In this document: piece after piece, positions 26,766-36,175 of the stretch | How the letters are laid out: each line of letters opens with the position of its first letter | Numbering within the stretch: the first letter of the stretch is position 1 | NCBI GenBank assembly: GCA_938014885.1 | Contig: CALLQI010000008.1 | Span: 1-64,000, forward strand | Source of the DNA: an uncultured bacterium | GTDB taxonomy: Bacteria; Planctomycetota; UBA8742; UBA2392 | Length of the DNA stretch: 64,000 nucleotides | Direction: 5' to 3' | The notes under the pieces: model-generated | Databases searched by the model: none | What the model was told of the DNA's origin: nothing | What the model saw: only the letters and a program-made list of their open reading frames with translations | Made by a program: the position numbers and the translations under genes

Positions 26766-26977
26766 ACCACGAAGCGCCACGAAGTACCACGAATGTTTTA
26801 GGGCAACGGCGTTCCCACGCAGAGACGCAGAGACGCAAAGGAATGTTTTGGCGGCAGAGTGAGCGGCCGCTTTTCGTGTGCAACTGTGGTTAGTACTCAG
26901 TTGCCAGCACGACAATCTCCGCGTCTCCGCGTCTCTGCGTGCGAAAGCCGTTGCCGTTCTTGGTGGCGCTTAGTGGT
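26766..26977. repeat. Nested palindrome built from 10-bp and 8-bp repeat arrays
   Basis: From outside in: three decamers ACCACGAAGC/GCCACGAAGT/ACCACGAATG (26766-26795) are mirrored by TCTTGGTGGC/GCTTAGTGGT (26958-26977); GGCAACGGC (about 26802) is mirrored by GCCGTTGCC (about 26947); three octamers ACGCAGAG/ACGCAGAG/ACGCAAAG (26817-26840) are mirrored by TCTCCGCG/TCTCCGCG/TCTCTGCG (26916-26939). The whole gyrA/DinB spacer is thus one large imperfect inverted repeat made of short tandem arrays. It contains no ORF. Confidence 0.85.
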
Positions 26978-27012
26978 TCCAAGCCGTTGCGTATTGCCCA
27001 CCCGAGCCACCC

Positions 27013-27498
27013 ATGCACACTGCCGCCGCATTACTCGACACACACACCCGCGCGCACCGCAGCTTTGTCAAACTGCTCGATCACTGCGCGGGGTTTTCTC
27101 CTGATCAACTCAGCCAGCAGCTGAACGGGTTTGGCTACCCGAATGTGCGCCTACAGCTTCACCACATGGTCGGCGCCGAAGTGTACTGGGTCGGCGTGCT
27201 GCGCGGCCTGATGCTGGTCGATGAACGCCCCGAAGACTTCGCCTCCATTGACGCAATACGCGCCTATCGCGAACGCGTGGCCGCCACCACTGCCGATTAC
27301 CTGACCCAGGCCAGCGAGGCTGAACTCAACACCCGCCGCAAGATGACCACCTGGGGCGGCGTTGAACTCGAGCTAATGCCCGCGCACATCATCCTGCGCA
27401 CGCAGGTGCACATCTTCCAGCACCAGGGGCAGATCGCGGCGATGGCGCGGTTGCTCGGCCGCCCGATCCCCGCCGGGCTGGACTTCCCGCTGGGTTAG
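27013..27498 (+). CDS. DinB-fold metal-binding protein
   Basis: A 161-residue four-helix protein of the DinB/YfiT family. The usual His ligands are seen: LQLHHMVGAEVYWVG near residue 50 and QVHIFQHQGQIAAMARL near 140. Members act as thiol-dependent S-transferases or are of unknown function; no specific substrate can be assigned. Its stop codon overlaps the stop of the convergent giant regulator gene. Confidence 0.75.
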   Translation: MHTAAALLDTHTRAHRSFVKLLDHCAGFSPDQLSQQLNGFGYPNVRLQLHHMVGAEVYWVGVLRGLMLVDERPEDFASIDAIRAYRERVAATTADYLTQASEAELNTRRKMTTWGGVELELMPAHIILRTQVHIFQHQGQIAAMARLLGRPIPAGLDFPLG

Positions 27499-30400
27499 CG
27501 CCCGCCCCCTGCCGGTTCCGCGGCGTATACCGTGGCGCGGCCTTTGCCCGCGCGCCTTGCATACCCTTGACGCGTCAATGCCGCCAACGTGGTCGATACC
27601 GTGGTGCGGGAAAGGCCCAACTTGCCCGCGATCTGTCTTGGTGCGGCCTGGCCGGCCGCGCGCAACGCCCCCAGTATCAGCCGCGCGTGTGGCCGCAGGC
27701 CGGGCTCATTGGCCAGCGGGGTACCCGCCGCGAACTCGGCCGAAGTGCCGGCCGCATCGCCCGTCTCCATCTCGACCACGGGGCCATCGGTCAGCACGGC
27801 CGCGCGCATTACGGCGTGGCGCAGCTCGCGCGCGTTGCCGGGCCATGGCGCGCTGCTGATCAAGGCCTCGGCTGCGGGTGAAAAGCGCAGCGCGCGCCCA
27901 AGCGCGGCCGCCTGCTCGCGCAGCCACTGATTGGCCAGCGCCAGGGCGTCATTGCCGCGCTCGCGCAGGGCGGGCATCGGCAGCGACAGGCCGGCAAGGC
28001 GCTGGGCCAGGTCTTCGCGCAGGCTGCCCTCGGCCACAAGCTGATCCAGCGGCCGGGCACTGGTGATGACCAGCCGCGCGCGGAACTCGCGCTCGCGCAG
28101 TGCACCCACGGGCAGGAAGCTCCGCTCTTGCAGTGCGCGCAGCAGCATCGGCTGGATCGACGGGTGCAGATCGCCCGGGGCGTCCAGTTGCAGCGTGCCG
28201 CGCCCGGCGCGCTCGAGCATGCCGGCGTGATCCGCCATCGCACCCGTGAACGCGCCGGTGACGTGCCCGAACAGCTCACTGGCCGCGGTCTCGCGCCGCA
28301 GCGTGGGACAATCGACCACCACATGCGGCAGGCCTGCACGCCGCGACATCAGGTGTAGCGCCTTGGCCGCAAAGTCCTTGCCGCTGCCGCTTTCGCCGGT
28401 GATCACTACGGGCAGCTCAAGGTCAGCATAGCGCCGCAACTCGTCGTACAGGCGGTGCGCGGCGGGGCTGGTGCCGATCAGCGCTTCGCCGGCGTAGACG
28501 CTTTCACCGTCGTCGGCGCGCAGCAGGCCACCGCGCAGGCGCTCGCCCTCGCCGCGCAAGATGCCCGCCAGCGCCCCGGCCGCGGCCTCTAGGGCGCTTT
28601 GCAGTGCTTCGCGATCGCCGCCCTGGGCCCGTGCCCGCAAACCCAGGCTGGCATCGAGCGGAACCTGCAGTTCGTGGGAGGCACCCTTGACTCGGCCGCT
28701 GGCCAGCATCACGGCGCGGCCGCGTAACACGGCAAGTTCCAGCTGTGCGGCACCGGCCATGGCGCGCACCAGCGCAGCCAGCGCGTCCAATTTGGCCGCG
28801 GTGCCGCTGCCCGCGCCGGCGAGCGCAAACCCGGCCAGAGCAAGCTCGTGCTGGCGACGCCGGTCGGCCAGTGCGATTGCCCTGTCGCGGCGCTGCTCGA
28901 GCTCATGGCCCAGACGGATCGCGAAGGGCTCCAGTTCACTCGGGTGAGCATCGGCTTTGGAGATGCCCACGGCCCCCAGCGCGCCATCGAGCCCCAAGGC
29001 GCACAGGCCGTCGTGGCGGTAGTCGCCCAGGTCGCAGGCCTGCGCCATCGAAAAGCGCCAGTCGGCCGGGGCCGCGCCGCTGGCGGCGGCCGCGGGCTCT
29101 GGCACGCGCAGCAGCACCATGGCCGGGCAATCAAACGCGCGCGCCAGGACATCGGCGAACTGCCGCGCCAAAGCGTCTGGCGCGCAATCGGGGGGCAGCA
29201 GCGATAGCTCGCCCAGCGCGGCCAGCACCACCGGCGAAAGGTTGCTGCGGCCGCGCGCGGCGCCGGGAAACTCGCGCTCCAGCACCACGCGCAAGCCTTC
29301 AAAACCCGGGCCCAGGCCGCGCCGGGCGAGTTGCGCCAGCGCGTGGGCCTCCGGCTTGCGCTGCTTGCGCGCCACCAGAGCTGCAGCCAGCGCGCACAGG
29401 GCGGTCCACGCGGGCGGGGCATCAATGGCGGCCAGGCTGTCGGCTTCCGCCACCGCCTGCACGCAGCGCGCCAGCACATAGCCGTGGCGCACATAGCCCT
29501 GCATGGACTCGATCAGATCCGGGCCCGGTGTCTCGCCCGCCAGCAGCTTTGCCAGCAGGCAGGGCAGCGCATAGGGCGAGGCGCGGCCGCCGGCCGACAT
29601 CGCGGCCAGACGCTTGCCCGCGCCCCAAAGCAGCCTTGCCGCGTTGCGGTACTTGCCCGCGAACAGCATCAGCAGGCCCAGTTCGCCGCGCCGCAGCATC
29701 GCACTGCGCGGGCCGAATGGCGGCGGCAGGTGGTGCACCCGGGCGGCGCGCTGCATGGCCACGGCGTCAGCCCAGTTCCCGGCCAGCGCGTGTCGCAGCG
29801 CCTCGTGCCGCTGCCATGACGCATGCACCAGCGCGTTACCGCGCCCGCCAGCGTTGAGGGCATGCATGCGCGCGTTCAGCAGCCGCAGCGTTTCCGGGTC
29901 GCCGCGATACAGCGCGTTCTCGGCCAGCTGGTACAGCACGATCAGGTAGCCGCGCAGATTGTCCGGCCGCGCCGAGGCTAGCACGCCTTCAATGTCTGCG
30001 GGGGTGGCGCTGCCCACTTCGCCGGTGCGCATCCGGAAAAGGCTGTCGTTGACCACCGTGGCGGCCAGCAGGTCGCCGACGCAAGCGGTGCGTTCGTGCA
30101 GGTCGCGCAGCGGCTTCAACAGGGCGTCGCTGTCGCGCCGGAAGCGGCCTTCCACGCCGCTGTACAGGGCGGTGTAGGCCTCAAGCTGGCCCTCGATGCG
30201 CAGGCGCAGGAACCCGTTGGCCCGGGTGTGCAGTTGCTCACGCGCCTGTTGCAGCAACCCCAGCGCCTCAGGCAGCCGGATGCCGATGAACTCGCACTGC
30301 GCGCGCACCAGCAGCACCCGCGCCTCAACCAGCAGCCGCGCGGCCTGCGCGTAGGGCGGTTTCACGCGGGCCAGTGCGGCCAGCGCTCCCCGGTCATCGT

Positions 30401-32210
30401 CGGATGCACGGCATGAGGCGATCTCAAGCCACGCGTTCTGGGCGGCGACCCGGCCGATCTCACCGCGCGAGCCCCCGGCCAGCACGGCCTCAGCCTTTGC
30501 CAGCACCGGCGCGTAGCCCGCTTGGCCGTGCAGGGTGCGCTCGGCACGGGCCAGCACAGCCAGCAGCAGGGCCTTCAGCTCACCGTCGTAGCGTGCCAGC
30601 CAGCCGTGCAGCAACCGGCGCAGACGCCGGGGTGTTGCGGCCGCCAGCATCAGCTCCGCGGCCAGCAGCACGGTCTCAAGGTCAGGTGGGCCCGCGCCGA
30701 TGCGCGCCGCGCAGACCGCGTGGGCCTCAAGCAGCCCGGCCGCCTGCACGTAGTGGGCGTCGTCCAGCAGAGCGCGCAGCACCGCGGGCCCGTTGTCGTA
30801 CCAGGCGGCCATGTCGCCGGCGCGCAGCCGCAGCGCCAGTGCCCATGCATCGCGCCGGGTGCCTGCGGGCCACGGGCAAAGCTGTGGCCGCTCAGCCAGC
30901 CACAACAGGTCGGCGCGGGTGACCGCTGTTTCGGGTCGCGAGCCGGGGGCAAAGCGCAGCAGCTCCGTGCCCGCGCGCTGAAGCACCGCCAGCCCGGCGT
31001 CGCGCAGCAGCGCTGCCCCGCGCGCGAGCTCGGGCCATGCGTTCACGGCCGCTGCATCCAGCCCGTCGCCCGAGGCCGCAAGCAGCGCCGCGGCACGCGC
31101 CCCTTGCGGGTGTACCAGCCGCGCGCCACCGCGCCGATCCAGCATGTGCTGCAGCTCGTCTTCCCAGCCGGCCTGCAGCGTGGGCCGCGCGCCCGGGGGC
31201 AGTACTTCGCAGCGTTCGCACAGTGCGTGCATCGTGCGCGCCGCGTTGGCTGGGTCCTGCTGCAAGGCCGGGATCAGCCGCTGCACCACCAGCGCGGCTT
31301 CAAGTCCCAGAGGCTTCAGCCACTCCAGCAGGCCCGGCGGCGTCAGTTCCGGTGCCGGGGCGACCTCGGCGAGCGCACCCAGTGATCTTGACAAGTCAAG
31401 ATAAGCGCCCGGCACGATCACCACTGTCGGCGAGGCCGACAGTTGCCGCAGACCCGCTTCGGCCTCATCGGGAGCAACAGGGCCGCGCACCAGAACGCCC
31501 GGCCTGATGCCGCGCAGCCGCAGGATGTCACCATCGCCCGCGGCCTGACCGTCTGTAGTTTCCGACGCCGCCAGCCGGCACAGCAGGGCCCGCAACGCGC
31601 GTCCCTGCGCGATGTCCGCCGCGGGCAACACAATCGGCCGGCCTGCCCGTGCGCGGGCCAGGGCAGCCATTGCCCAGCCCTGGAAGGCCGCGACATCAGG
31701 CAGCGGGTGCAGCGCGCTTCGCAACATCGCGCGCGGTGCCCTAGGGCCCACCAGCGCCGCAATCACCTCAGCCAGTGTGCCCGCGCGCCCCAGTGCCGTG
31801 GTGCGGCGCTGGCCTGTCAGCGTCGGCAGCAGCACCAGAGCGCGCGAAAGTTGCTCAGCCGTTCCGGGCCGCGGCGTTTGCAGCAGCAGAGAGCCCGCTG
31901 GAGAGACCAACAGCTCATCGGGCGCAATCTCGCGTGGCGTGTGGCCGGCCGCATGCAGCCGCCAACACAGCAGCGCGTTGGCGGATGCGCTCGCGTTGCG
32001 GCGGCCTCGAGGCGCCTCTTCGATGATCCAGCGTCGGCCATCCAGCAGCAGCGCGCCCACAACCACGGGAAAGGCATCCGGCACGGCCGCGCGAAGGTCG
32101 TCGTCGGGGACCACGCGCAGGCTGCGGCCGCGTACGCGGAACAGCGCGGCTCCGGCGAACGTGCGCCAGCGGTGCTCTGTAAGGAAGGGAAGTGCGTCGG
32201 CACCTGGCAA
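27495..32210 (-). CDS. Giant sigma54-activator-like regulator with TPR-type middle and winged-helix C terminus
   Basis: A 1571-residue cytoplasmic protein. Residues 1-~310 resemble a decayed kinase/STAND-ATPase front end without a P-loop. Residues ~350-1050 are an all-helical, Ala/Leu-rich TPR-like solenoid. A GAF-like region follows (~1060-1240). Residues 1250-1490 are a sigma54-interacting AAA+ domain: Walker A GESGSGKD (~1270), the sigma54-contact motif GAFTGA (~1318), arginine fingers REDLAQRL and sensor II WPGNARELRHAV. Walker B is LDAPG instead of LDEIG, so the catalytic Glu is Ala. The C terminus is a MarR/LexA-like winged helix (QIAGKLGLSRTTVSTTLAAL), not the usual Fis helix-turn-helix. 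TTG at 32210 is the likely start, with GGAG seven bases upstream. Confidence 0.75.
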   Translation of the reverse strand: MPGADALPFLTEHRWRTFAGAALFRVRGRSLRVVPDDDLRAAVPDAFPVVVGALLLDGRRWIIEEAPRGRRNASASANALLCWRLHAAGHTPREIAPDELLVSPAGSLLLQTPRPGTAEQLSRALVLLPTLTGQRRTTALGRAGTLAEVIAALVGPRAPRAMLRSALHPLPDVAAFQGWAMAALARARAGRPIVLPAADIAQGRALRALLCRLAASETTDGQAAGDGDILRLRGIRPGVLVRGPVAPDEAEAGLRQLSASPTVVIVPGAYLDLSRSLGALAEVAPAPELTPPGLLEWLKPLGLEAALVVQRLIPALQQDPANAARTMHALCERCEVLPPGARPTLQAGWEDELQHMLDRRGGARLVHPQGARAAALLAASGDGLDAAAVNAWPELARGAALLRDAGLAVLQRAGTELLRFAPGSRPETAVTRADLLWLAERPQLCPWPAGTRRDAWALALRLRAGDMAAWYDNGPAVLRALLDDAHYVQAAGLLEAHAVCAARIGAGPPDLETVLLAAELMLAAATPRRLRRLLHGWLARYDGELKALLLAVLARAERTLHGQAGYAPVLAKAEAVLAGGSRGEIGRVAAQNAWLEIASCRASDDDRGALAALARVKPPYAQAARLLVEARVLLVRAQCEFIGIRLPEALGLLQQAREQLHTRANGFLRLRIEGQLEAYTALYSGVEGRFRRDSDALLKPLRDLHERTACVGDLLAATVVNDSLFRMRTGEVGSATPADIEGVLASARPDNLRGYLIVLYQLAENALYRGDPETLRLLNARMHALNAGGRGNALVHASWQRHEALRHALAGNWADAVAMQRAARVHHLPPPFGPRSAMLRRGELGLLMLFAGKYRNAARLLWGAGKRLAAMSAGGRASPYALPCLLAKLLAGETPGPDLIESMQGYVRHGYVLARCVQAVAEADSLAAIDAPPAWTALCALAAALVARKQRKPEAHALAQLARRGLGPGFEGLRVVLEREFPGAARGRSNLSPVVLAALGELSLLPPDCAPDALARQFADVLARAFDCPAMVLLRVPEPAAAASGAAPADWRFSMAQACDLGDYRHDGLCALGLDGALGAVGISKADAHPSELEPFAIRLGHELEQRRDRAIALADRRRQHELALAGFALAGAGSGTAAKLDALAALVRAMAGAAQLELAVLRGRAVMLASGRVKGASHELQVPLDASLGLRARAQGGDREALQSALEAAAGALAGILRGEGERLRGGLLRADDGESVYAGEALIGTSPAAHRLYDELRRYADLELPVVITGESGSGKDFAAKALHLMSRRAGLPHVVVDCPTLRRETAASELFGHVTGAFTGAMADHAGMLERAGRGTLQLDAPGDLHPSIQPMLLRALQERSFLPVGALREREFRARLVITSARPLDQLVAEGSLREDLAQRLAGLSLPMPALRERGNDALALANQWLREQAAALGRALRFSPAAEALISSAPWPGNARELRHAVMRAAVLTDGPVVEMETGDAAGTSAEFAAGTPLANEPGLRPHARLILGALRAAGQAAPRQIAGKLGLSRTTVSTTLAALTRQGYARRAGKGRATVYAAEPAGGGR

Positions 32211-32394
32211 CGGGCAGCTCCAATGGCGGTGTAAGCGTACGGATTACGAACGATTATACGCGATTCGTGAGTTACCGCAAAGGGCGGGTCGTGGCTGTAA
32301 GATTAGGAAAATAGGTTAGTTATGGCGATGGTCTTGGTACGGCTTGTGGTTTGGCATGGTGGGCGCATCCCCTTGGGCACACAAGGAGGATTTC

Positions 32395-33792
32395 ATGATC
32401 CGCTCTGCCCAAACCAGAGTCCTGACCAAGCAAGCATGCCTGGCAGTGCTTTCGCTTCTCGCACTCACCTTCTCAGCCTGTGGTGATTCCGGCGGCTCCA
32501 GCGCCACCGGCAGCTTCACCCAGCCGCCCACGGGCGGCGGCGGCACGACGGGCAACTCGGCGCCGGTCATCAACAGCACGGCGCCCACGGCTGCAACCGT
32601 CGGCCAGCTGTACAGCTATCAGGCGGCCGCCAGCGACGCTAATGGAGACACCCTGACCTGGAGCCTGAGCACAGGCCCCACCGGTCTCGCGATCTCCACG
32701 GGCGGGCTGGTTTCGTGGACGCCCAACGCCGGCCAGGTCGGCAGCCACAACGTGCAGATTTCCGTCAGCGACGGGCAAGTGAGCGCCCAACAGTCGTTCA
32801 GCATCACGGTAACTGCGGGGGGTGGCTCGGGAGGCCTGCCCGCGAGCGTGGCTCTGACCGACCTGGGCGCTTTGCCCAACGGCATGAAGGTGATCAGCGA
32901 CATGCAGGAGTTCGACGGCAAGCTGTACATGGCGGCCGCGATTGACCCGCTGAACACCTGGGGCGGCGGCATCTACTACTACAACGGCACCAGCATCCAG
33001 ACGGCCTTCTACGACAGCACCAGCCAGGGGTTTGTGCGGGCTAAAGTGCATGGCGGAAAGCTGTACGTGCCGGACAGCGACCCCAACGGCCTGGCACCCG
33101 GCCTGATGTACAGCTTCAGCGCGGGCAGCACCACCCCGCTGCAGAGCACCATCACCGGCGCGGTGCACAACTTCGACGTGGTTGAGTTCAACGGCCAGCT
33201 CTACACCAGCGGCAGCAACAACAGCGGCCAGAGCACACTGAACCGCCTGAACACCACCACCGGCGTGTGGGACTCAGTCAGCACCGGCAGCTACGGCCGC
33301 CTGAAGTACATGGGCGTACTCGACGGCAAGATCTGGGCCAGCAAGCAGGTGCAAAGCGGCGTCGATGGCGTGTGGGTTGAAAGCAACATGGCCCAGCAAG
33401 GCTTTGTGGCAACGACCAGCGGCGGCTCGCTGATCCCGTGCATCGAGCAGATCGACGGCAAGCTGTACATGACCGTGTGGGGCAGCGCCGGCATCAGCAA
33501 GTTCATCGTCAACGCGGGCAGCACGACCACGGCCATCACGGGCATTGCCGGTGTGATGTGGGACGTGATCAAGCACAGCGACGGCAACTATTACGCGGTC
33601 GCCTGGGACGGTACCAACGACATCATCTGCGGCAGCACCGACGGCATCGCATTCACTGAACTGTCGAAGGTCGCGGGCACAAAGTTCGGCCAGCCGGGCA
33701 GCAACGCCGACGGCCGCCCCAGCATCGCCAGCTACAACGGCAAGGTGTACGTGGGCAGCAGCACGAACGGCCGCCTGTACCGGTTGGATTGA
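32395..33792 (+). CDS. Lipoprotein with Ig-like domain and beta-propeller-like repeats
   Basis: A 465-residue exported lipoprotein. The signal peptide ends LALTFSACGDS, a lipobox with Cys; a Gly/Ser/Thr linker follows. Residues ~45-140 are a putative Ig domain of the He_PIG type (VGQLYSYQAAASDANGDTLT, LVSWTPNAGQVGSHNVQISV). The remaining ~310 residues hold recurring strands such as FDGKLYMAAAID, HGGKLYVPDSD, FNGQLYTSGSN, IDGKLYMTVWG and YNGKVYVGSS, as in kelch/beta-propeller proteins. It has an AAGGAGGA Shine-Dalgarno before the ATG at 32395. Probably a cell-surface binding protein; its ligand is unknown. Confidence 0.75.
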   Translation: MIRSAQTRVLTKQACLAVLSLLALTFSACGDSGGSSATGSFTQPPTGGGGTTGNSAPVINSTAPTAATVGQLYSYQAAASDANGDTLTWSLSTGPTGLAISTGGLVSWTPNAGQVGSHNVQISVSDGQVSAQQSFSITVTAGGGSGGLPASVALTDLGALPNGMKVISDMQEFDGKLYMAAAIDPLNTWGGGIYYYNGTSIQTAFYDSTSQGFVRAKVHGGKLYVPDSDPNGLAPGLMYSFSAGSTTPLQSTITGAVHNFDVVEFNGQLYTSGSNNSGQSTLNRLNTTTGVWDSVSTGSYGRLKYMGVLDGKIWASKQVQSGVDGVWVESNMAQQGFVATTSGGSLIPCIEQIDGKLYMTVWGSAGISKFIVNAGSTTTAITGIAGVMWDVIKHSDGNYYAVAWDGTNDIICGSTDGIAFTELSKVAGTKFGQPGSNADGRPSIASYNGKVYVGSSTNGRLYRLD

Positions 33793-33798
33793 TTCTCG

Positions 33799-33895
33799 GT
33801 GCTCCGTGTTTGGTGCTTGGTGCTCCGGAACAGCGAACTGCACGTCCAACCACCAAACACGAAACACGAAACACGAAACACGAGCCCCGAAGCAC
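33799..33895. repeat. Inverted heptamer arrays between two lipoprotein genes
   Basis: Left array 33799-33826: GTGCTCC, GTGTTTG, GTGCTTG, GTGCTCC. Right array 33854-33895: CAAACAC, three GAAACAC, GAGCCCC, GAAGCAC. The right units are reverse complements of the left type, separated by 27 bases, so the spacer folds on itself. The left units belong to the same family as 23-113. Confidence 0.85.
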
Positions 33896-33949
33896 GAACA
33901 GAAACTTTCTCCGGCCCAAACCCGGATCTCTGAACCTGAGGGCAACACA

Positions 33950-35530
33950 ATGCGCGCGAAACTGATCCTTACCCTTGGTGCGATGATGCTGGCCCTGGCT
34001 GCCTGCGGCGGCGGTGGGTCAAGTGGCGGCGGCACGGCCAACCCGGCCAACCCGGGCGGCGGTGGCACCAACACCAACCCCGTCATCAACGTAAGCGGCA
34101 TGTCCGGCAGCGGTGGGGCGTACACGCTCAACGTGCAAACCGGCAGCGCCCTGCCCGCGACGATCACCGTTACCGGCTCAGACCTCAACAGCGGCGACAA
34201 CCTGACGCTCAGCGTTGTGTTCAACGCCGCACTCAGCACCAACTACAGCGCGATTCCGGCGCAGCTTGTGCTCAGCCCGACTCCCAGCGGCTCACCGGCG
34301 ACCAGCGTAGCGACCGCGACCGCGCCGGGCACAGCCAACGTCACGATTGCGCCCAACGGCGCGCTCAGCCAGGCGGGCATCATGGTGTTCAACGTGATCC
34401 TGAATGACGGCCTGGGCGCTGCCAACGCGACCTTGACCATCAATGTCAGTGCCGCCCCTGCCAACAACCCGCCCGTGCTGGGCAACCCGACCGGCCCCGG
34501 CACCGTGGGCGGCAGCGACCCCAGCTTCACTGCCAGCGTCGCCGTGGGTGCATCGTTGGCTTTCAGCGTCACGGCCACGGACCCGGACGCATCCAACAGC
34601 CTGACCCTGTCCGCCACTATCAGCGGCGGGACTATCAGTGCATCGCAGGCCGGCTTCACCACCAGCTTCCCGGCGACGGTTACCGGTGCAAGCCCGCGCA
34701 CACTGAACCTTGCAGGCACGGCCGCCATGGCGGGCAGCATCACGCTAAGCTTCAGCGTCACCGACGGCGCAGGCGGCGTGGACGGCTTCACCCTCGCGCT
34801 CACCATCACTGGCGGCACCACCCCGCCCCCGGGCACGGATCCAACTAACGGCAGCGGCGGCGCGTACCCCGGCAACCAGAGCCGCACGGTCAACGTCGCT
34901 GGCCTGGGCAGCCAGACCTACTACCTGTACATCCCCAGCAACTACAACCCGTCCACGCCCCTGCCAGTGCTGTTTGCCTTCCACGGCTCGGGCGGCGCGG
35001 GCACCGCACCGGCTGCTGCACAGAGCGTGCGCACGAGCTGGAGCAGCATCGCCAACACCGAAGACTTCATCGTGATCGCGCCGGCCGCCACGGGCAGCAG
35101 CGGCGGCTGGTTGCCGAGCAACGACGTCACCATCCTCAACGACATCATCAACGACTCGTTCGGCGCCTACAACATTGACCAGAACCGCGTGTACGGCTGG
35201 GGCTTCTCAGCCGGCGGGCACTACCTGCACGCGATTGCGCTTTCCAGCAGCACGTTCTTTGCGGCCTACAGCGTCAGCGCCGGTGTGCTGGACGCGCTGG
35301 CGGGCGCAAGCGCTCCGGCCTCAGCGACGCGCAAGATCCCGGTGGACATCCACATTGGCACGAGCGACAGCCTGCTGCCGTACGCGCAGACGGACCGTAC
35401 GCGCTTCATCAACGCGGGTTGGACCCTGAACACGAACCTGTACTACACCGAATTCAGTGGTGGCCACACGTACACCACGGGCCACCTGAGCACGATCTGG
35501 AACAACATCAGCAGCCACGCGCTGCCCTAA
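33950..35530 (+). CDS. Lipoprotein esterase (PHB depolymerase/feruloyl-esterase-like) with Ig-like domains
   Basis: A 526-residue secreted lipoprotein: signal peptide with lipobox LALAACG, Gly/Ser/Thr linker, two Thr/Ser-rich cadherin/Ig-like domains (to about residue 300), then an alpha/beta-hydrolase domain. The hydrolase shows the oxyanion-hole segment FAFHGSGG, the nucleophile elbow GWGFSAGGH, a probable Asp in HIGTSDSLLPY and a His in FSGGHTYTTGH, like LpqC/PHB-depolymerase and CE1 esterases. It probably cleaves esters of plant or polyester material outside the cell. GAGGG precedes the ATG at 33950; upstream in-frame codons run through the repeat array and are rejected. A strong terminator follows. 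Confidence 0.8.
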   Translation: MRAKLILTLGAMMLALAACGGGGSSGGGTANPANPGGGGTNTNPVINVSGMSGSGGAYTLNVQTGSALPATITVTGSDLNSGDNLTLSVVFNAALSTNYSAIPAQLVLSPTPSGSPATSVATATAPGTANVTIAPNGALSQAGIMVFNVILNDGLGAANATLTINVSAAPANNPPVLGNPTGPGTVGGSDPSFTASVAVGASLAFSVTATDPDASNSLTLSATISGGTISASQAGFTTSFPATVTGASPRTLNLAGTAAMAGSITLSFSVTDGAGGVDGFTLALTITGGTTPPPGTDPTNGSGGAYPGNQSRTVNVAGLGSQTYYLYIPSNYNPSTPLPVLFAFHGSGGAGTAPAAAQSVRTSWSSIANTEDFIVIAPAATGSSGGWLPSNDVTILNDIINDSFGAYNIDQNRVYGWGFSAGGHYLHAIALSSSTFFAAYSVSAGVLDALAGASAPASATRKIPVDIHIGTSDSLLPYAQTDRTRFINAGWTLNTNLYYTEFSGGHTYTTGHLSTIWNNISSHALP

Positions 35531-35602
35531 CTTGAAAGGGGGAGGCCAAGGATCGAGTCAGCCCAGTAGTCGCCAAGTCCTTCGCACCGATGCGGCGACG
35601 CA

Positions 35603-35641
35603 AGACACCCGGGGGGTTTGGGCCCCCGGGTGTCTGGTTTT
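35603..35641 (+). terminator. Strong Rho-independent terminator
   Basis: A perfect 13-bp stem (35603-35615 AGACACCCGGGGG with 35623-35635), loop of 7, then TGGTTTT. Terminates the esterase gene. Confidence 0.9.
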
Positions 35642-35714
35642 AACGTGATTCGTGCTCAGTGCCCGACGATCCGCGCGGTGATAGTTCCGCTGCCGAAATC
35701 CTAGAAACTCAGGG

Positions 35715-35742
35715 CCCCGAACCCCTAGCCCCCAACCCCCAA
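35715..35742. repeat. Heptamer array abutting the YeeE/YedE stop codon
   Basis: Four units CCCCGAA, CCCCTAG, CCCCCAA, CCCCCAA end one base before the stop codon of the minus-strand gene at 35744. The unit type matches part of the array at 17824-17879. Confidence 0.75.
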
Positions 35743-35743
35743 C

Positions 35744-36175
35744 TCACGCCTTCGCCAGCTTGTGGCCGCGGGCGGCATCCACCAGCTTGTACACGAACAT
35801 GCCGGCGAGCATTGCCGCCAGAAAGCTCAGCGATTCCGCGCTGGGCCGGGCCTGAATCGCGATGCCCGGGCCGGGGCAGATGCCCGCGATACCCCAACCG
35901 ATGCCAAACAGTGCCGCGCCCGCGAACAGCCGCGTATCCAGCTGCTTGCTTGGCGCTGCCGCCATCTTGCCGCCGAGCAGCGGCTTGCGGCCCTTGACCG
36001 CCAGCCACACCGGCAAGAACACGCCGATCGCGCCGGCCATCACGAACATCAAGCGCGGGTTGAAATCGCCGAAGATGTCGAGAAAGCCAAGCACCACGTC
36101 CGGCCTCAGCATGCCGCCGATGCCCAGCCCGACGCCGAACAGCGTGCCCGCAAGCAAACCCATCAGTGCGCGCAT
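35744..36175 (-). CDS. YeeE/YedE family membrane protein, second half
   Basis: A 143-residue membrane protein with four predicted helices, corresponding to one half of the YeeE/YedE (Sulf_transp) fold associated with uptake of thiosulfate or other sulfur compounds. Signatures are FGVGLGIGGMLRPDVVLGF and GWGIAGICPGPGI, whose Cys is in the family's conserved transport position. ATG at 36175 overlaps the stop codon of the partner gene (TAATG), so the two halves are translationally coupled and probably form a heterodimer. No rhodanese or TusA gene is adjacent. Confidence 0.8.
   Translation of the reverse strand: MRALMGLLAGTLFGVGLGIGGMLRPDVVLGFLDIFGDFNPRLMFVMAGAIGVFLPVWLAVKGRKPLLGGKMAAAPSKQLDTRLFAGAALFGIGWGIAGICPGPGIAIQARPSAESLSFLAAMLAGMFVYKLVDAARGHKLAKA

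Noticed and set aside
25433..26770. 445-codon minus-strand ORF
   Set aside because: Antisense to gyrA, His/Ala/Val-rich shadow composition.
33806..33949. 48-residue N-terminal extension of the esterase
   Set aside because: It translates the repeat array; the lipoprotein signal begins at 33950.
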